Positions 1-10,032 of a stretch of 64,000 nt of DNA are shown here, one piece after another. Location: positions 23,155,108-23,219,107 of the forward strand of contig NW_024609835.1 in the NCBI RefSeq assembly GCF_016920785.2. The letters are read 5' to 3'. The position numbers were made by a program, and so were the translations under genes. The notes below the pieces were generated by a model. That model ran no database searches, was not told the origin of the DNA, and saw only the letters and a program-made list of their open reading frames with translations. This DNA is from Ixodes scapularis. Lineage: Eukaryota; Arthropoda; Arachnida; Ixodida; Ixodidae. Numbering within the stretch: the stretch's first letter is position 1; each line of letters begins with the position of its first letter.

Positions 1-865
1 ATAGTTGCCGGAAACCGCAGACGACACTCGTCGCTAGTTCTGGCAAAACGGCCGATACAACCTTTTTTTTCGCATTTCCCCGCTCGCTGTCAAGGACAAG
101 GGGGTTCGCTTCAACCAGCAAAACATGGCCGCCGACGCCTGTTTACTGAGCAGTCATGCCTGTCGCCATCTCACTCGCTGGCGTCACGGGCGATAATATC
201 AGGCACAAAGGGGCACACCAACCGGCAGCATTATCCCCAAATACTCGAGCCTCGCGTAAATACATAGAGTGTAAACGCTGTCGCCATGTTATCGTAGTAA
301 GACCGCCCCCCCCCCCCCTCCCCCAACGGGGGACTGCAGTACGCGACGGCGTACTAACACAACGGCAACGATATCGACATTGCGGGCTCCGAATTTTCCC
401 ATAGTTCTACTCCACGGGCATTTCTCGAAACGCTTGATATTGTGTACGCCCGCCTGGAAGGATTTCAGGCGCGTAGTTAAGATAAGGCGGTTCTCCGCGG
501 CAAAAGAAAGCAATTTCACAAAAGCTTAAAAGCGGCGGCGACGCGTGTGCGGTGAACGCTTGTAGTTTTGGTGTAGACAGGGTGTGTGTGTTCTCGTTGT
601 TGACACCAGCCGGCGATAAGGCACTGCAGGCGGTAGCTCAGTACAGCAAGGGCTAATCCGAGTGACCATCAACGTAACCCCACCGCCAACCCCTCGCGAA
701 CCGGTCGCCGACATGGCTCAGGCTGTGTCATGAACCACGTGGTAGAAGCTCGGGTGCTTTCATATCAGCGCGTGGAGGGACGACAGTGCGATTCCGGAAA
801 GTCTTTTTCGAAGGCCGCTGAGCACAATTTTTTGTCTGGAGACTTTCCCTCTTTCTTCCTTTGAC
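1..865. other. upstream flank without a supported gene
   Basis: No reading frame here is convincing. The stretch is fairly GC-rich and holds a run of 13 C at 306-318. It leads into the DDE-like gene at 1037 and may contain its promoter or the left end of its transposon. I could not find a terminal inverted repeat matching the far side of that gene. Confidence 0.4.
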
Positions 866-1036
866 GTGGATCAAGCTTTGCCGACAGCCTCAGTTGTGAC
901 CTCTCTTTTCAAATGTACGTTTGCAGTGAGTGAGCTCCTCAGCCTCGGACTTGTCACTTGCGCACCCAGTAGTTCTTTCACTTGGCAATTATATGCCATC
1001 AGTTGGGGTTTAATTTCTATTATTTATGTATACATT

Positions 1037-3049
1037 ATGAAGACGTCCTGGAGCTCCGAACGAGTGTTTTGTGCAGATTACTTTTGCAAACACAAAAAGA
1101 CTATACCAAAGCAGCGGAATTTTCGAAGTGTTGGCGAGTTGGACCTAAACTCGTTGAAGCAAATTCTTCCGCCTGACTGTTCCACCAAAGTGAGTGCGAC
1201 GGACTACCTGTGCTACCATTGCTTCATGCACATCACTAAGGAGATCTCGATGCGAAGCTCAAAGCAGTGCCCTGACATATTTGTGCCAGCTGAAGAAGCA
1301 ATTGAAGATCTAAATCGCAGCATACTACCTACAGATGTGTCGCCGCTGAGACAACCAAGCGTCGTAAGAAGTCGGGACAGGCCTGCCTATGTCAAGAGAA
1401 AGCAGACAGAACTGGAGCAGGTTGCTGTCAAGAATATACGCTCAAGGCTACGTATTGCGTACGACAGGGACGCACCATCGGGGTCGTCCGAACCAACATG
1501 CTCCACATGCACTGAGTGGGTGGACAACTTTCGGCAGGCCTTTGAAACCGCCACCTCTCTCCGGGAACGTTGTCAACTGCTTACACTCCTGCCGTCAACA
1601 CTGACGAAGAATGAGGTTCAAAAGATGATTCCACAGGCCTCAATGTACCTCATCAGTAAATCCCGAAAACTCAAGGAAAAGCATGGCGTGTGGTATGAGC
1701 CGGATCCTTACACGAGGTGCAAGGTGAGCCCTGAGAACCTGTCTGCTGCCCTAGAGTACTTCACGAAAGACGAGCTACAATGTTCGCGCCAAAATCCCAA
1801 CCAGAAGGACGTCATCTCTGTCATGCTCAACGGAGAGAAAACGTTCGTGCCAAAGCGCTTCATGACACGCTCAATACGAGAGGCCTTCCGTATATACAAA
1901 GACAAGCATCCCGATTCCGGCGTTGGGCTAACGAAATTTTATTCGTTGCGCCCTAGATGGGTCCAATGTATTCCACACCAGGAAGTGTGCGTTTGTGTGC
2001 GCTGCGCCAATTATTATCTTTGTATTGCCGCTCTAGAGAACGTTACAGGCTCAACATTCAACACTGGTGAAATGAACTCGGCATTTCTGTGCGACCCAGC
2101 AACAGAACTGTGCCTTCAAGGAGACTGTGATCACTGCCCAAAAGGCCAGTTTCTTACACTCCAGGAACTTGATATCCCGGAGGATGAAGAGATTGTGCTT
2201 GCAACATGGGAGTCCGGCGACCTTGTGAAAAAAACTTTGGAACCTGAGACTTTCCTAAAAGTCATCCAAGTGACGGTTGGAAGTTGGGTACTTCACAACC
2301 ATATCCGGCAAACGCAAGGTAAAGCGATCTACGATGAAAAACAGTGCATGCAACGCGGGAGCATTGTCTTTCATTTTGACTTTGCTGAAAACTGGACCAT
2401 CGTGCTTCCTGACGAAGTGCAAGCATATCACTGGAAAAAAAAAAAAAAACAAGTTTCGATATTTACATGTGTAGTGACGACAAGAAAATCTACAAACAGC
2501 TTTGCCATCATCAGTGAGGACCTGTGTCACGACGCCGCTCACGCTTGCTTGGCTCTAGAAAAAGTGAAGGAGTGGGTTGAAGACAACGTTGCGGTATACT
2601 CGTACGTGACGTACGTAAGTGACGGCGCCGCCAGTCATTTCAAGAATCGCTACCAGCTTCACCAATTTGCAAAGGACGATTGCCCCCAAGCCCAGTGGTT
2701 ATTTTCTGCATCTGGACATGGGAAAAATGCATGTGACGGAGTTGGCGGACTCGTGAAGCACCAGGCCACGCTGAACAACCTGAGAGAACGTTCAGTAAGC
2801 GCAATTCAGACGGCCAGGACAATGGTGAGCGTTCTATCAAAGAAACTGAAAGGCGTGCATCTTGTATATCTGGACGAAAATGAGGTTGTTCGGTATCGTG
2901 AACAAAAAAAAGAAGAGTGGCTGACGGTGCGCGCCTTCCGTGGCATTCAGTCTTGGCACGCGTGGCGGCTCAGCAAGTCATCAACAGAAGGGACCTGTGA
3001 TGTATATGTAGCACGGACAGTTGGATCTGCTTGGAAGCAACTTTATTAA
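1037..3049 (+). CDS. putative transposase-derived protein, DDE-like, 670 aa, single exon
   Basis: The frame is open from 866, but its first codon there is GTG; the first ATG is at 1037 and is the more likely start. The N-terminus has paired cysteines (residues 12/17 and 59/62) that could bind zinc. The middle is helical and basic. The C-terminal half carries three blocks typical of a repeat-associated metazoan family I recognise only as 'uncharacterized protein': FHFDFAENW (Asp 448), VSDGAASHFKNR (Asp 529) and SGHGKNACDGVGG (His 561, Asp 567). This spacing of acidic residues after hydrophobic strands suggests an RNase H-fold nuclease core, which is inference. A 15-A run encodes Lys-5 at about residues 466-470 without breaking frame. 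There is no intron and AT-rich DNA follows. It is either a recently active transposase or a domesticated copy; the superfamily is not assigned. Confidence 0.7.
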   Translation: MKTSWSSERVFCADYFCKHKKTIPKQRNFRSVGELDLNSLKQILPPDCSTKVSATDYLCYHCFMHITKEISMRSSKQCPDIFVPAEEAIEDLNRSILPTDVSPLRQPSVVRSRDRPAYVKRKQTELEQVAVKNIRSRLRIAYDRDAPSGSSEPTCSTCTEWVDNFRQAFETATSLRERCQLLTLLPSTLTKNEVQKMIPQASMYLISKSRKLKEKHGVWYEPDPYTRCKVSPENLSAALEYFTKDELQCSRQNPNQKDVISVMLNGEKTFVPKRFMTRSIREAFRIYKDKHPDSGVGLTKFYSLRPRWVQCIPHQEVCVCVRCANYYLCIAALENVTGSTFNTGEMNSAFLCDPATELCLQGDCDHCPKGQFLTLQELDIPEDEEIVLATWESGDLVKKTLEPETFLKVIQVTVGSWVLHNHIRQTQGKAIYDEKQCMQRGSIVFHFDFAENWTIVLPDEVQAYHWKKKKKQVSIFTCVVTTRKSTNSFAIISEDLCHDAAHACLALEKVKEWVEDNVAVYSYVTYVSDGAASHFKNRYQLHQFAKDDCPQAQWLFSASGHGKNACDGVGGLVKHQATLNNLRERSVSAIQTARTMVSVLSKKLKGVHLVYLDENEVVRYREQKKEEWLTVRAFRGIQSWHAWRLSKSSTEGTCDVYVARTVGSAWKQLY

Positions 3050-4440
3050 ACGGGTACAGCGAGGAAAACCTTAGCGTTAAGTGCCGAATTTGATTTCCCA
3101 AGGACTGCTCATTTTGAATGCAGGGACATCTTATTTATCACATTTTTCTTCACGGGGTATTTAACCTACTGTTTTTGTTGGTGGTTACTAATAATTTTTA
3201 TCTGATCACTATAAAAAAAATCCCAAAATGTTATCCTCGAGCAGGATAAAATATATCGGCTTGCCACGATTCATTCATACACCGAGAGCATCGAAGCTGC
3301 TGCAGTTAGGCACTATGGCATCCGTCACCTGAAATTGTTTGTAATCGTAAATACACAGCCAACCTAAATATCTTACTATTATATCTTTGTTTTTGTGTGT
3401 GGAAGTAAAGTTATTTATTTTACTCTAGATGTAAAATATACCGGAAGGTACAACTTCACACTGCATCATCTTTTCTAAAATCATTAGTCTCTAATATGAT
3501 ACCACTTTGGACGCTTATGTAAAATGCTGTATATAGTTTCTCCTCCCTTTTACTGTGTGACCGATCGCTCTTTTTATCAATGACCTCATCTGAATAAATG
3601 TATATAAAAGATTTGTGCAAGTTTCATGAAACTGGAACTCAGAGTCACTTCTTGTATAGGACACTGCTAAGTGTAGGCTTTGAAAAAGGACCCTACTTTG
3701 GGGAGTTGTTTCTTTTTTCACAGTGCAATGATGCAACATGTTTTTAATAGAAATGAATGCCGAAATAGAGTATAACAGGGTACCCAAATTTAAAAAAAAA
3801 AAATCGAAGGTGGTGTGTTTTTTTTTATTCGCATTGGAATTTTTTTTTGTTTGATTTTTTTCCCATGTTTGCCTAAATATATTGTAACTATTGTGTCACT
3901 CAGATACCTATTTATTTTTTCAATAATATCCATATATTAGTAAAATAATGTCTGCAAGTTATGTAATAATGATTAAATTATTTCATGAGATACAGATTTC
4001 CAAAGTTTGCCATTTGTCGTTCGAGGAGGCATGTTTGGCAATTTTTAGAAAACTAAATACATTTTTAATAAATATTATTACTTTATATTACAAGCAAGTT
4101 GTACCCATAGTTTGTTTGTAAAAAGTTTTAAAATTCTCCTAATTTTATTGTTTTAATTATTCACTTTCAAACTTGCCCCCTCCATCAGTGCGCGTCATTG
4201 CAACTGTCCACCTCTCCCTGCCTTACGATTTTTCTTGTCTCCAAATTTTTTTTCTGGTCAAGACTAAGTGTGGATTCGTTTATACCAGACACTAGACAAT
4301 GTCATATAAAAACATCAGTTGATTTAAAAATGTCGACCAGCCACCCTTTGGTCCATCTTATCTGAAATCACCCTGTAGGAATTCAAGTCGGTAATTATAG
4401 GAAAGCCACTTGCAAGACTTGCTACCAGTTGCGTTCAGAA
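3050..4440. other. AT-rich 3' flank of the DDE-like gene
   Basis: No coding frame is supported. The DNA is strongly AT-rich and contains possible poly(A) signals, for example AATAAA near 3594. Near 4335-4377 the sequence read on the minus strand begins TACAGGGTGATTTCAGATAA. This resembles a DNA-transposon terminus, but no partner end was seen upstream of the gene, so a link to the gene is unproven. Confidence 0.4.
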
Positions 4441-4453
4441 GGTATGTACTTTT

Positions 4454-4458
<5 letters not shown>

Positions 4459-4494
<36 letters not shown>
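4459..4494. repeat. (GT)18 microsatellite
   Basis: There are eighteen uninterrupted GT units. On the minus strand a chance open frame reads through them as His-Thr repeats; that frame is not a gene. Confidence 0.97.
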
Positions 4495-4497
<3 letters not shown>

Positions 4498-4964
4498 GTC
4501 TCATTTTCGAAGCTTGAATTTGACACCCCCTTATGTAATGCTTCCCTCAAGAGGCCCTTAAGGTAATGAAATGAAATGGAAGAGCTGCTGCTTGATAGAG
4601 TATTTTGTTGCCGATGCTTGGTGTGTCCGTCAGGAAAGACATGTTTGGTCGGTCTGGCCTGGGATGGGTGAGCGTTGCGGCCGCCAGGGCCTTTGTTTCG
4701 CTTCTTATCAAAGCAATTGCGTCTGTCTATCAAATCAAAGAAATTGCGAGTTTGTCGATATATTACTCACAATTTAGGAGCGACAGTACAAGAGAACACA
4801 AAATATTTACTTACACCTAAAAAGGAAAACGAAGGAAAGTTTATTCATCTATTAACGTTAGGGAGTGATTTGAAGTAGTATTTAGCGAAAGTAGAAAAAT
4901 CGTTTCATGTTTCCTTTAAGCGATTAGCTGCAGACATAATTGAAAGAATCATGGCCGGTCACGT

Positions 4965-5440
4965 GTCAATTTCCCGCTATATTTAGCGGTTAAATGGAAT
5001 TTGCAAGTGGGTCCCCTGGAATTGAGCCATGTGACGTCATTTACCCCGCAAAATTTAACGAGGAAACTGGATTGGTGCTGAGGTCACTTGACGTCAATTT
5101 TACCGCTAAATATAGTGGGGAAACTGAATTTTGTTTAGGCTATTTGACATCGTGTCAAGTGACGTCCATTAAGGTGTTTTCGTAGAGCGTTTTTCCACCT
5201 TCGCTACGCCCTCCGGAACGAAGACGCCGCTGCAGCGCATGCGCGGCGCTAGCCTTGCCTGCAGAGTCCTGGATCTCAATGCGGGTTGCGGAGAACGCTG
5301 CGGTACAGCGAAAACGATCTACAAAAACTCCCTATTTTGCGATAAAATTAGTGAAACTGAATTTGTGTGTAGGTAACGTGACATGGTCATGGGACATCAT
5401 TTTTTCGCTAAATCTAGCGGGAAAATTGAATTTGTGTTGT
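4965..5440. repeat. diverged tandem array with E2F-like palindromes and CRE motifs
   Basis: About five degenerate copies recur, the clearest near 4968-4992, 5036-5070, 5092-5125 and 5395-5430. Each has a palindromic core of the type CCGCTAAATTTAGCGG followed by GGAAA and TGAATTT. Several are preceded by TGACGTCA-type sites (5031, 5089, 5159). Spacing is roughly 60-70 bp in the first three. The half-sites resemble the E2F consensus TTTSSCGC. A similar array lies at 56640-56800. Whether this is a regulatory cluster or satellite DNA cannot be told from sequence alone. Confidence 0.6.
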
Positions 5441-5989
5441 AGAGACTCAGAAATGACTACCGAATCTCACGGTGCTCAGGCTCCGACTGGCCTTGTGCGC
5501 TTGAACGTCACCCGGTTTTCAGCCATCGTTACTATCTTCTTTTCGTTCCCCACACATCCCTCCATCGGGGAGGGGCGCTTGTTATCCCGTCTCTCTGTTG
5601 CCGGCACGTACGCGGGCATCACGGACTGAATGTAAACTCTACGTTCCCAGAACTCAGGCTAAAGTCCTTCGGAAAGGTAGTCCATGGTGGTCTTCGATGT
5701 GGCATGAGTGCTGAGTGGGTGAAGCAGATAAACGGCAGAGAAGGGGGAAGTATTAATGACGATACCGTGGAGGCGCTCGTTCATTTGGGCCGGACAAATC
5801 CGGGTCATCACTGACTCTAGAAAACCGTTGGCCCTGATGGTCTGGTTCATAAACTTGTCATTTTTTGAAGCGGCGCTGAAGAATTCTGGGTGGGAGCAGC
5901 TCTTGCCAACTTCGCACCTTCCCAGTTCTTGTCTACCGGAGAAGTTGCCCGGCGGTTCATGGCTCCGTTGGGCGTGTTCAATCGGCACT

Positions 5990-6465
5990 TTCTCGGGCGC
6001 CGGTGCTGGACAGGAGACGGTGTGCGGTATCATGGGCCCATTTCCACACAGCCCACAAAGCTAACCGGTACTTCCTTGTGGTCATCGACCACTTCCCAAG
6101 TTGGTCGACCTCCATCTCCTGCGTCAACTTACGTCTAAAAAGACATGGAAAAAGCTCCGCGAAACATGTGAGTATTCTTGTGTCCGTTCGACAAACCAGG
6201 CCACCTACTGTGTTAGAACTACACTATACCAGTAATGTGCTCGAAAACTGTAGTGAAACCCTTGGTATTCAACATAATTGTGCTTCCGCTTATCACTCCC
6301 AGGTCAATATCGCTAAAAGAGTAAATCGAAACCTCCGAGCAATGTTCATTTGCACTAACACCGTGATTCGGATACTTACATACTATAGGTGCTCTTTGTT
6401 ACCAACACCACAGAAAACTGAACTACGGGACTAACCCAGCACGATCGATTTTCGGTCGGGAACTT
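5990..6465 (+). pseudogene. degenerate Gypsy-type retrotransposon integrase fragment
   Basis: The frame from 6003 contains NRYFLVVIDHFPSW at about 6063-6104, the integrase block with the first catalytic Asp (6087-6089). Further on, a block at about 6262-6345 matches the usual LGI..TSPYHPQANG.VER.N region, but the catalytic Glu position reads Lys. The second Asp block is scrambled. Past the stop at 6434 another frame reads NPARSIFGREL, typical of the segment after the core, so there is at least one frameshift. No LTRs were seen nearby. It is a dead internal fragment of a Metaviridae-type element. Confidence 0.7.
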
Positions 6466-6469
6466 AAGG

Positions 6470-7249
6470 CTATTCACAAATTCAGCGGAGCGCTACAAGC
6501 ATAACGCTGACTTCGCGCTAAGCACGCGCTCACGGTAGCGTTCACCAGCTTTGTATCGCACCGTCAAAACTGTTGCTCATGGCAGACGATAAGTTGGTGA
6601 CGACACGTGAGCAGCGCTGCATCAGCGCTTCGCTGCATGTGTAAACCCGCCTTTAGAGTGCCCATAGAAAACAATCTAGCACTTGCCAAAATGCTCGCCC
6701 GGTGCGGGCGAGCACTTTGGCAATCGGGACAATCGCAGTCAAGGTTTGCACAAGGACTCTGCGATAGTATCCGGAATACAGTCACAATGGCCCGGGGGAA
6801 TACCAAACTTGCCCAACCACAACAACGAACCCAGTATAATGAAGGCCGGAGAAACATCTAATTTTCCTTCGGAGATCTGGTTCTCCGGCGAACTCACTCA
6901 CTCAGTAACACCAATTATGGATTTTTAACTTCTCTCGCTAAACGATGCAACATACCATTTTGGGTCAAGATGCGAATTACCCGCCTTGCATGCCGAATAC
7001 GGTGCCCCATAACTAAACACAAAAATATTACTGAAATCGGGACAAAATCGAGAGAGTAAACGTCGAAATATCGGGACACTTTCCGGGACAACGTGCTCTT
7101 GTGGAAATATGCTCATCTTCTTTTATGTCGCCAAAACACATGTTCTATTAGCTTGACGAAAGTAATCCCTGGAGAAGGGGAACAAGAGGGACGAAGGACC
7201 AACATAAATCTCCAAACACAGCTAGGTGACTGGTGAGCGACCGAAAAAA
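6470..7249. other. stretch without a supported gene
   Basis: No coding support was seen. It contains the hairpin at 6683-6723. Its right part (about 7140-7249) may be the 3' body of the minus-strand tRNA-like repeat that begins at 7316. Confidence 0.35.
6683..6723. repeat. 18-bp-arm hairpin
   Basis: The arms TTGCCAAAATGCTCGCCC and GGGCGAGCACTTTGGCAA pair with one mismatch around a 5-base loop. No gene overlaps it. It may be a remnant of a foldback element. Confidence 0.85.
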
Positions 7250-7316
7250 TCCGCCTGGTCCGGGTATCGAACCCGTGACCTCTCCATTACAAGTGGAGCT
7301 TGCCTTGGCGGAAATG
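7250..7316 (-). repeat. tRNA-like sequence, probably a SINE head (Thr UGU-like anticodon loop)
   Basis: Read on the minus strand, there is a 5-bp anticodon stem CTCCA/TGGAG around CTTGTAA (anticodon TGT). It is followed by a T-arm with box B GGTTCGATACC. A CCGCC/GGCGG pairing closes the structure, but there is no room for a normal D-arm or box A. It is therefore not a standard nuclear tRNA gene. Sequence continuing to about 7140 could be a SINE body. Confidence 0.45.
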
Positions 7317-7329
7317 GTAAGCAACACCC

Positions 7330-9140
7330 AAAGTTTCTGATCGCTTCACACTTCTATGGAGACCAGATGCAAAAAAACTGAGTGCTACTTTCGCATCCTA
7401 GTCGTAAGCTCCATTTGAAGCAGTTGAACGTGCAACGCTAACCACGCTGTTTTTGTCAAGTGGCTTAAAAAGGTTGTTTTTCGCAGGATAATCCAAACCT
7501 CTTTTGCACTGATTTCAAAATGTCAAAGCGTCTTTAAATGAAGCCCCGTTGTAGCTGTCTCGTCTTGCGATCGCGTTCGGAATAAATCCGTACTTATTAA
7601 TACTGTATACAGCTCACTGGCATATTGCCTGAAGGCAGGTGCTGGCTCCAGCCACCATTCGGGAAAGCAACTAATGCAATCTAAAGCCCCTAGCACACAA
7701 CTCAATTGAACTTCATGGGCTAGTGATTATGATGTTTCAGCCCCGAGATTGGGAAGGAAACTTAACGACAAAATAGAAGGGGAAGAAGAAAGTGGACAGG
7801 TGATGTCTCAACCAGTGACTTGCGCACAAGGAACAAGGGCAATGATACTGTTCGGTTTCATCCTCACCCCTGTCAAAGCACAAAGCAAGCCAACGATTAG
7901 AGAACATAACATCCTGCAAGATACTAAGCATGCGGCTTCTCAGCCAATCGTGCTGTCAGCGGCGTTGCCATAAGAGCCTGTAACGTAAACAACGGCGTTG
8001 GGGACATCCATTGTTTTCGGAACGTCTCTTCACGCTTTGTTAATCACTGCTGAGCTCACTTAGGTACGATATCCTTCGCGATAACAGGCGAGGAACGCTC
8101 ATAGAAATTTTATGTTCACCGCACACAAGTTCTTCTGTCAAGTAGTCAATGTGCATTGCATCGTGAAGGGCGCTGGTACAGCACCTCTTTATGTTCACCG
8201 CACAAAGAAGTTGCATTCGTTCCTCAGGTAATGAAAATGCGCGTCGTAAAAGGCAGCAGATGCGGTAACCCTTGGTTGAAGTACTCTCATCCACCAAAAT
8301 AGTCTTGTTATATTCTAACCTTTGTTTGATTAGATGATACTGCCTGAACAGTCCCAGAGTAACTCTTATCGGCGTCCCGAGACTTATATTTACGCATCAA
8401 CACGTCCCTATCAAAACTGAGTGTAGTGGATCTGCGTATTAGCTGTCAGTGACAATAATATGTATTGATCTTTAAAATATTTCGATTCAGAAGATTTGAG
8501 GTTTTATGAATTTTCAAATGAGCGGGCATAAATTCTGACCTTGTTTTTTTTTTAAGACAAAGATTCAGCGCTGGCGTAATGTTTTGGAGAGGTCTGTAGC
8601 GTTTTCAGCGTGTTGAATGTTAACACTTCGGGGAGAAAAGTAAGTCCCTTAGGAGAGTAAGAAAAAAAGATAAGTGCAAATAGGACTATTTTAATGCCGC
8701 GATAAATATATGCCCCCTTTCTCCTCGCGATTTCGTCAGTGACTGGTGAACTTTATAGTTTCATTTGATGCTTTCTTCCGAGTACATGAAGTTCATGGTC
8801 ACCCATTCCCGCAAGAAATATTTTTCCTTCAGCATATTACTAGTTGCTGCTCGCTATCGTGACACCAATTGTAGATGAGCGTCCATTTAACAATACGTTA
8901 CTAACACCCGCTCGTCTTCGAACTATTTTCTTTTTTTCGTATCCAACTCGTGCCTCATGTTTAGAAAATAAAACAGGGTCAAAGCGAAATGTGCTTACCG
9001 ACGGCACATCCTGGAAATGTACGTATATTGAAGCATATGCAGAATGTCGAACGAATGCTTTCTCGCGTGATTACTCGCACAGTTTATTGACGGCTTTCAT
9101 ATGTTAACAAAACAATAAAATTTAGTCATTTTTAAAGCGA
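7330..9140. other. stretch without a supported gene
   Basis: Only short chance frames are present. A minus-strand frame at 8040-8297 (85 codons) and one at 7523-7705 have no motif I recognise. Short internal repeats occur near 8110 and 8190 (TATGTTCACCGCACA and a variant). I saw no RNA gene. Confidence 0.3.
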
Positions 9141-9143
9141 TAG

Positions 9144-9667
9144 CTGTATACAGCATGTAAACTAACGCTTTTAAAGAACTTTAGACGAGCAGAAAGAACT
9201 TGGTTTATCAACGCATCGCACTGCGATTACTACGGAGGTACAAGCGGGTGGTGAACGTTTACAGCGAAAAACTCAATAAATGAACTTACCTCGTTCAAAA
9301 GAAAAAGAATCAACATGCTTTCGGGAACTCTACGCCGCCGCTTCGCAGACGAGGCACGCGTAGTGAGAAGTGCTGCCTACAGATGGCATACGCCGTGTCG
9401 AGGAAGCGTTGGCCGATTCGGGACATAAATCGACCGGCGCTCCCACGATGCGGTGGACGCCATCTGTCGGCAGTAGTGCGCACTACGCGTGCATCGTCTG
9501 CAAAGTAACGGCGTAAATTGCCAAAGAGCAAGTTTTTTTTTTTTTTGTGAAGTTCCACCATCTGCTTGCACCTCTGTACTAATTTGCAGCGCCATACCTT
9601 GAGATACAGATTTTTGTGGGCTGTCTAAACTGTCTTTGAAGCGTTAGTTTACATACTGTATACACAG
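9144..9667. mobile_element. foldback/TIR element, about 525 bp with arms of 210-245 bp
   Basis: The left end (CTGTATACAGCATGTAAACT...) recurs in reverse complement at the right end near 9640-9667. The pairing continues inward through GGAGGTACAAGCGGGTGGTG and through the segment reading GCAGACGAGGCACGCGTAGTG. The inner limits are about 9387 and 9457. Arm identity is moderate, with indels including a poly(T) at 9532-9545. There is no transposase, so it is a non-autonomous DNA element. A target duplication could not be fixed. Confidence 0.8.
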
Positions 9668-10032
9668 AAAAAAAAAAAGAATGCAGTGTCTACTTTCTCG
9701 AAAGGCACTCGAGACAGCGTATCACCGCAATCTAAGAGGGGGCTCGGCGAGTTGTGCGACTGAAAATATGTAAAAGAACAGCCTGCGCTCTAACACTGCA
9801 TGACGTAAGCACGGGAGACTTCATGCTCAATTTGTTTTAGATTGTAAAATAACATAAAATATAAATTACTCCGTGTCATATTTTATTGTACAAAACATAA
9901 ATATAGTTTTTTTTGTGTTTTTTTAAAGTCGCAAATAAAGTAATTGTGCGACTAAGATATTTAAACATAAAAAATAGCCACTAGCCTTCTCAAGAAAAAA
10001 AAACATTTAGCGTGTCGATACTTAACAGACCT

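Noticed and set aside
574..590. Left TIR partner (ACAGGGTGTGTG) for the end-like motif at 4360-4377
   Set aside because: Only 8 bases match and they are in simple GT-rich sequence.
866..1036. GTG start extending the DDE-like protein by 57 residues
   Set aside because: GTG is not a normal eukaryotic start, and the added hydrophobic stretch does not belong to the family pattern. The ATG at 1037 precedes the first cysteine pair.
7250..7316. Functional tRNA-Thr (UGU) gene
   Set aside because: No D-arm and no box A; the T-stem has a mismatch. Better seen as a SINE head.
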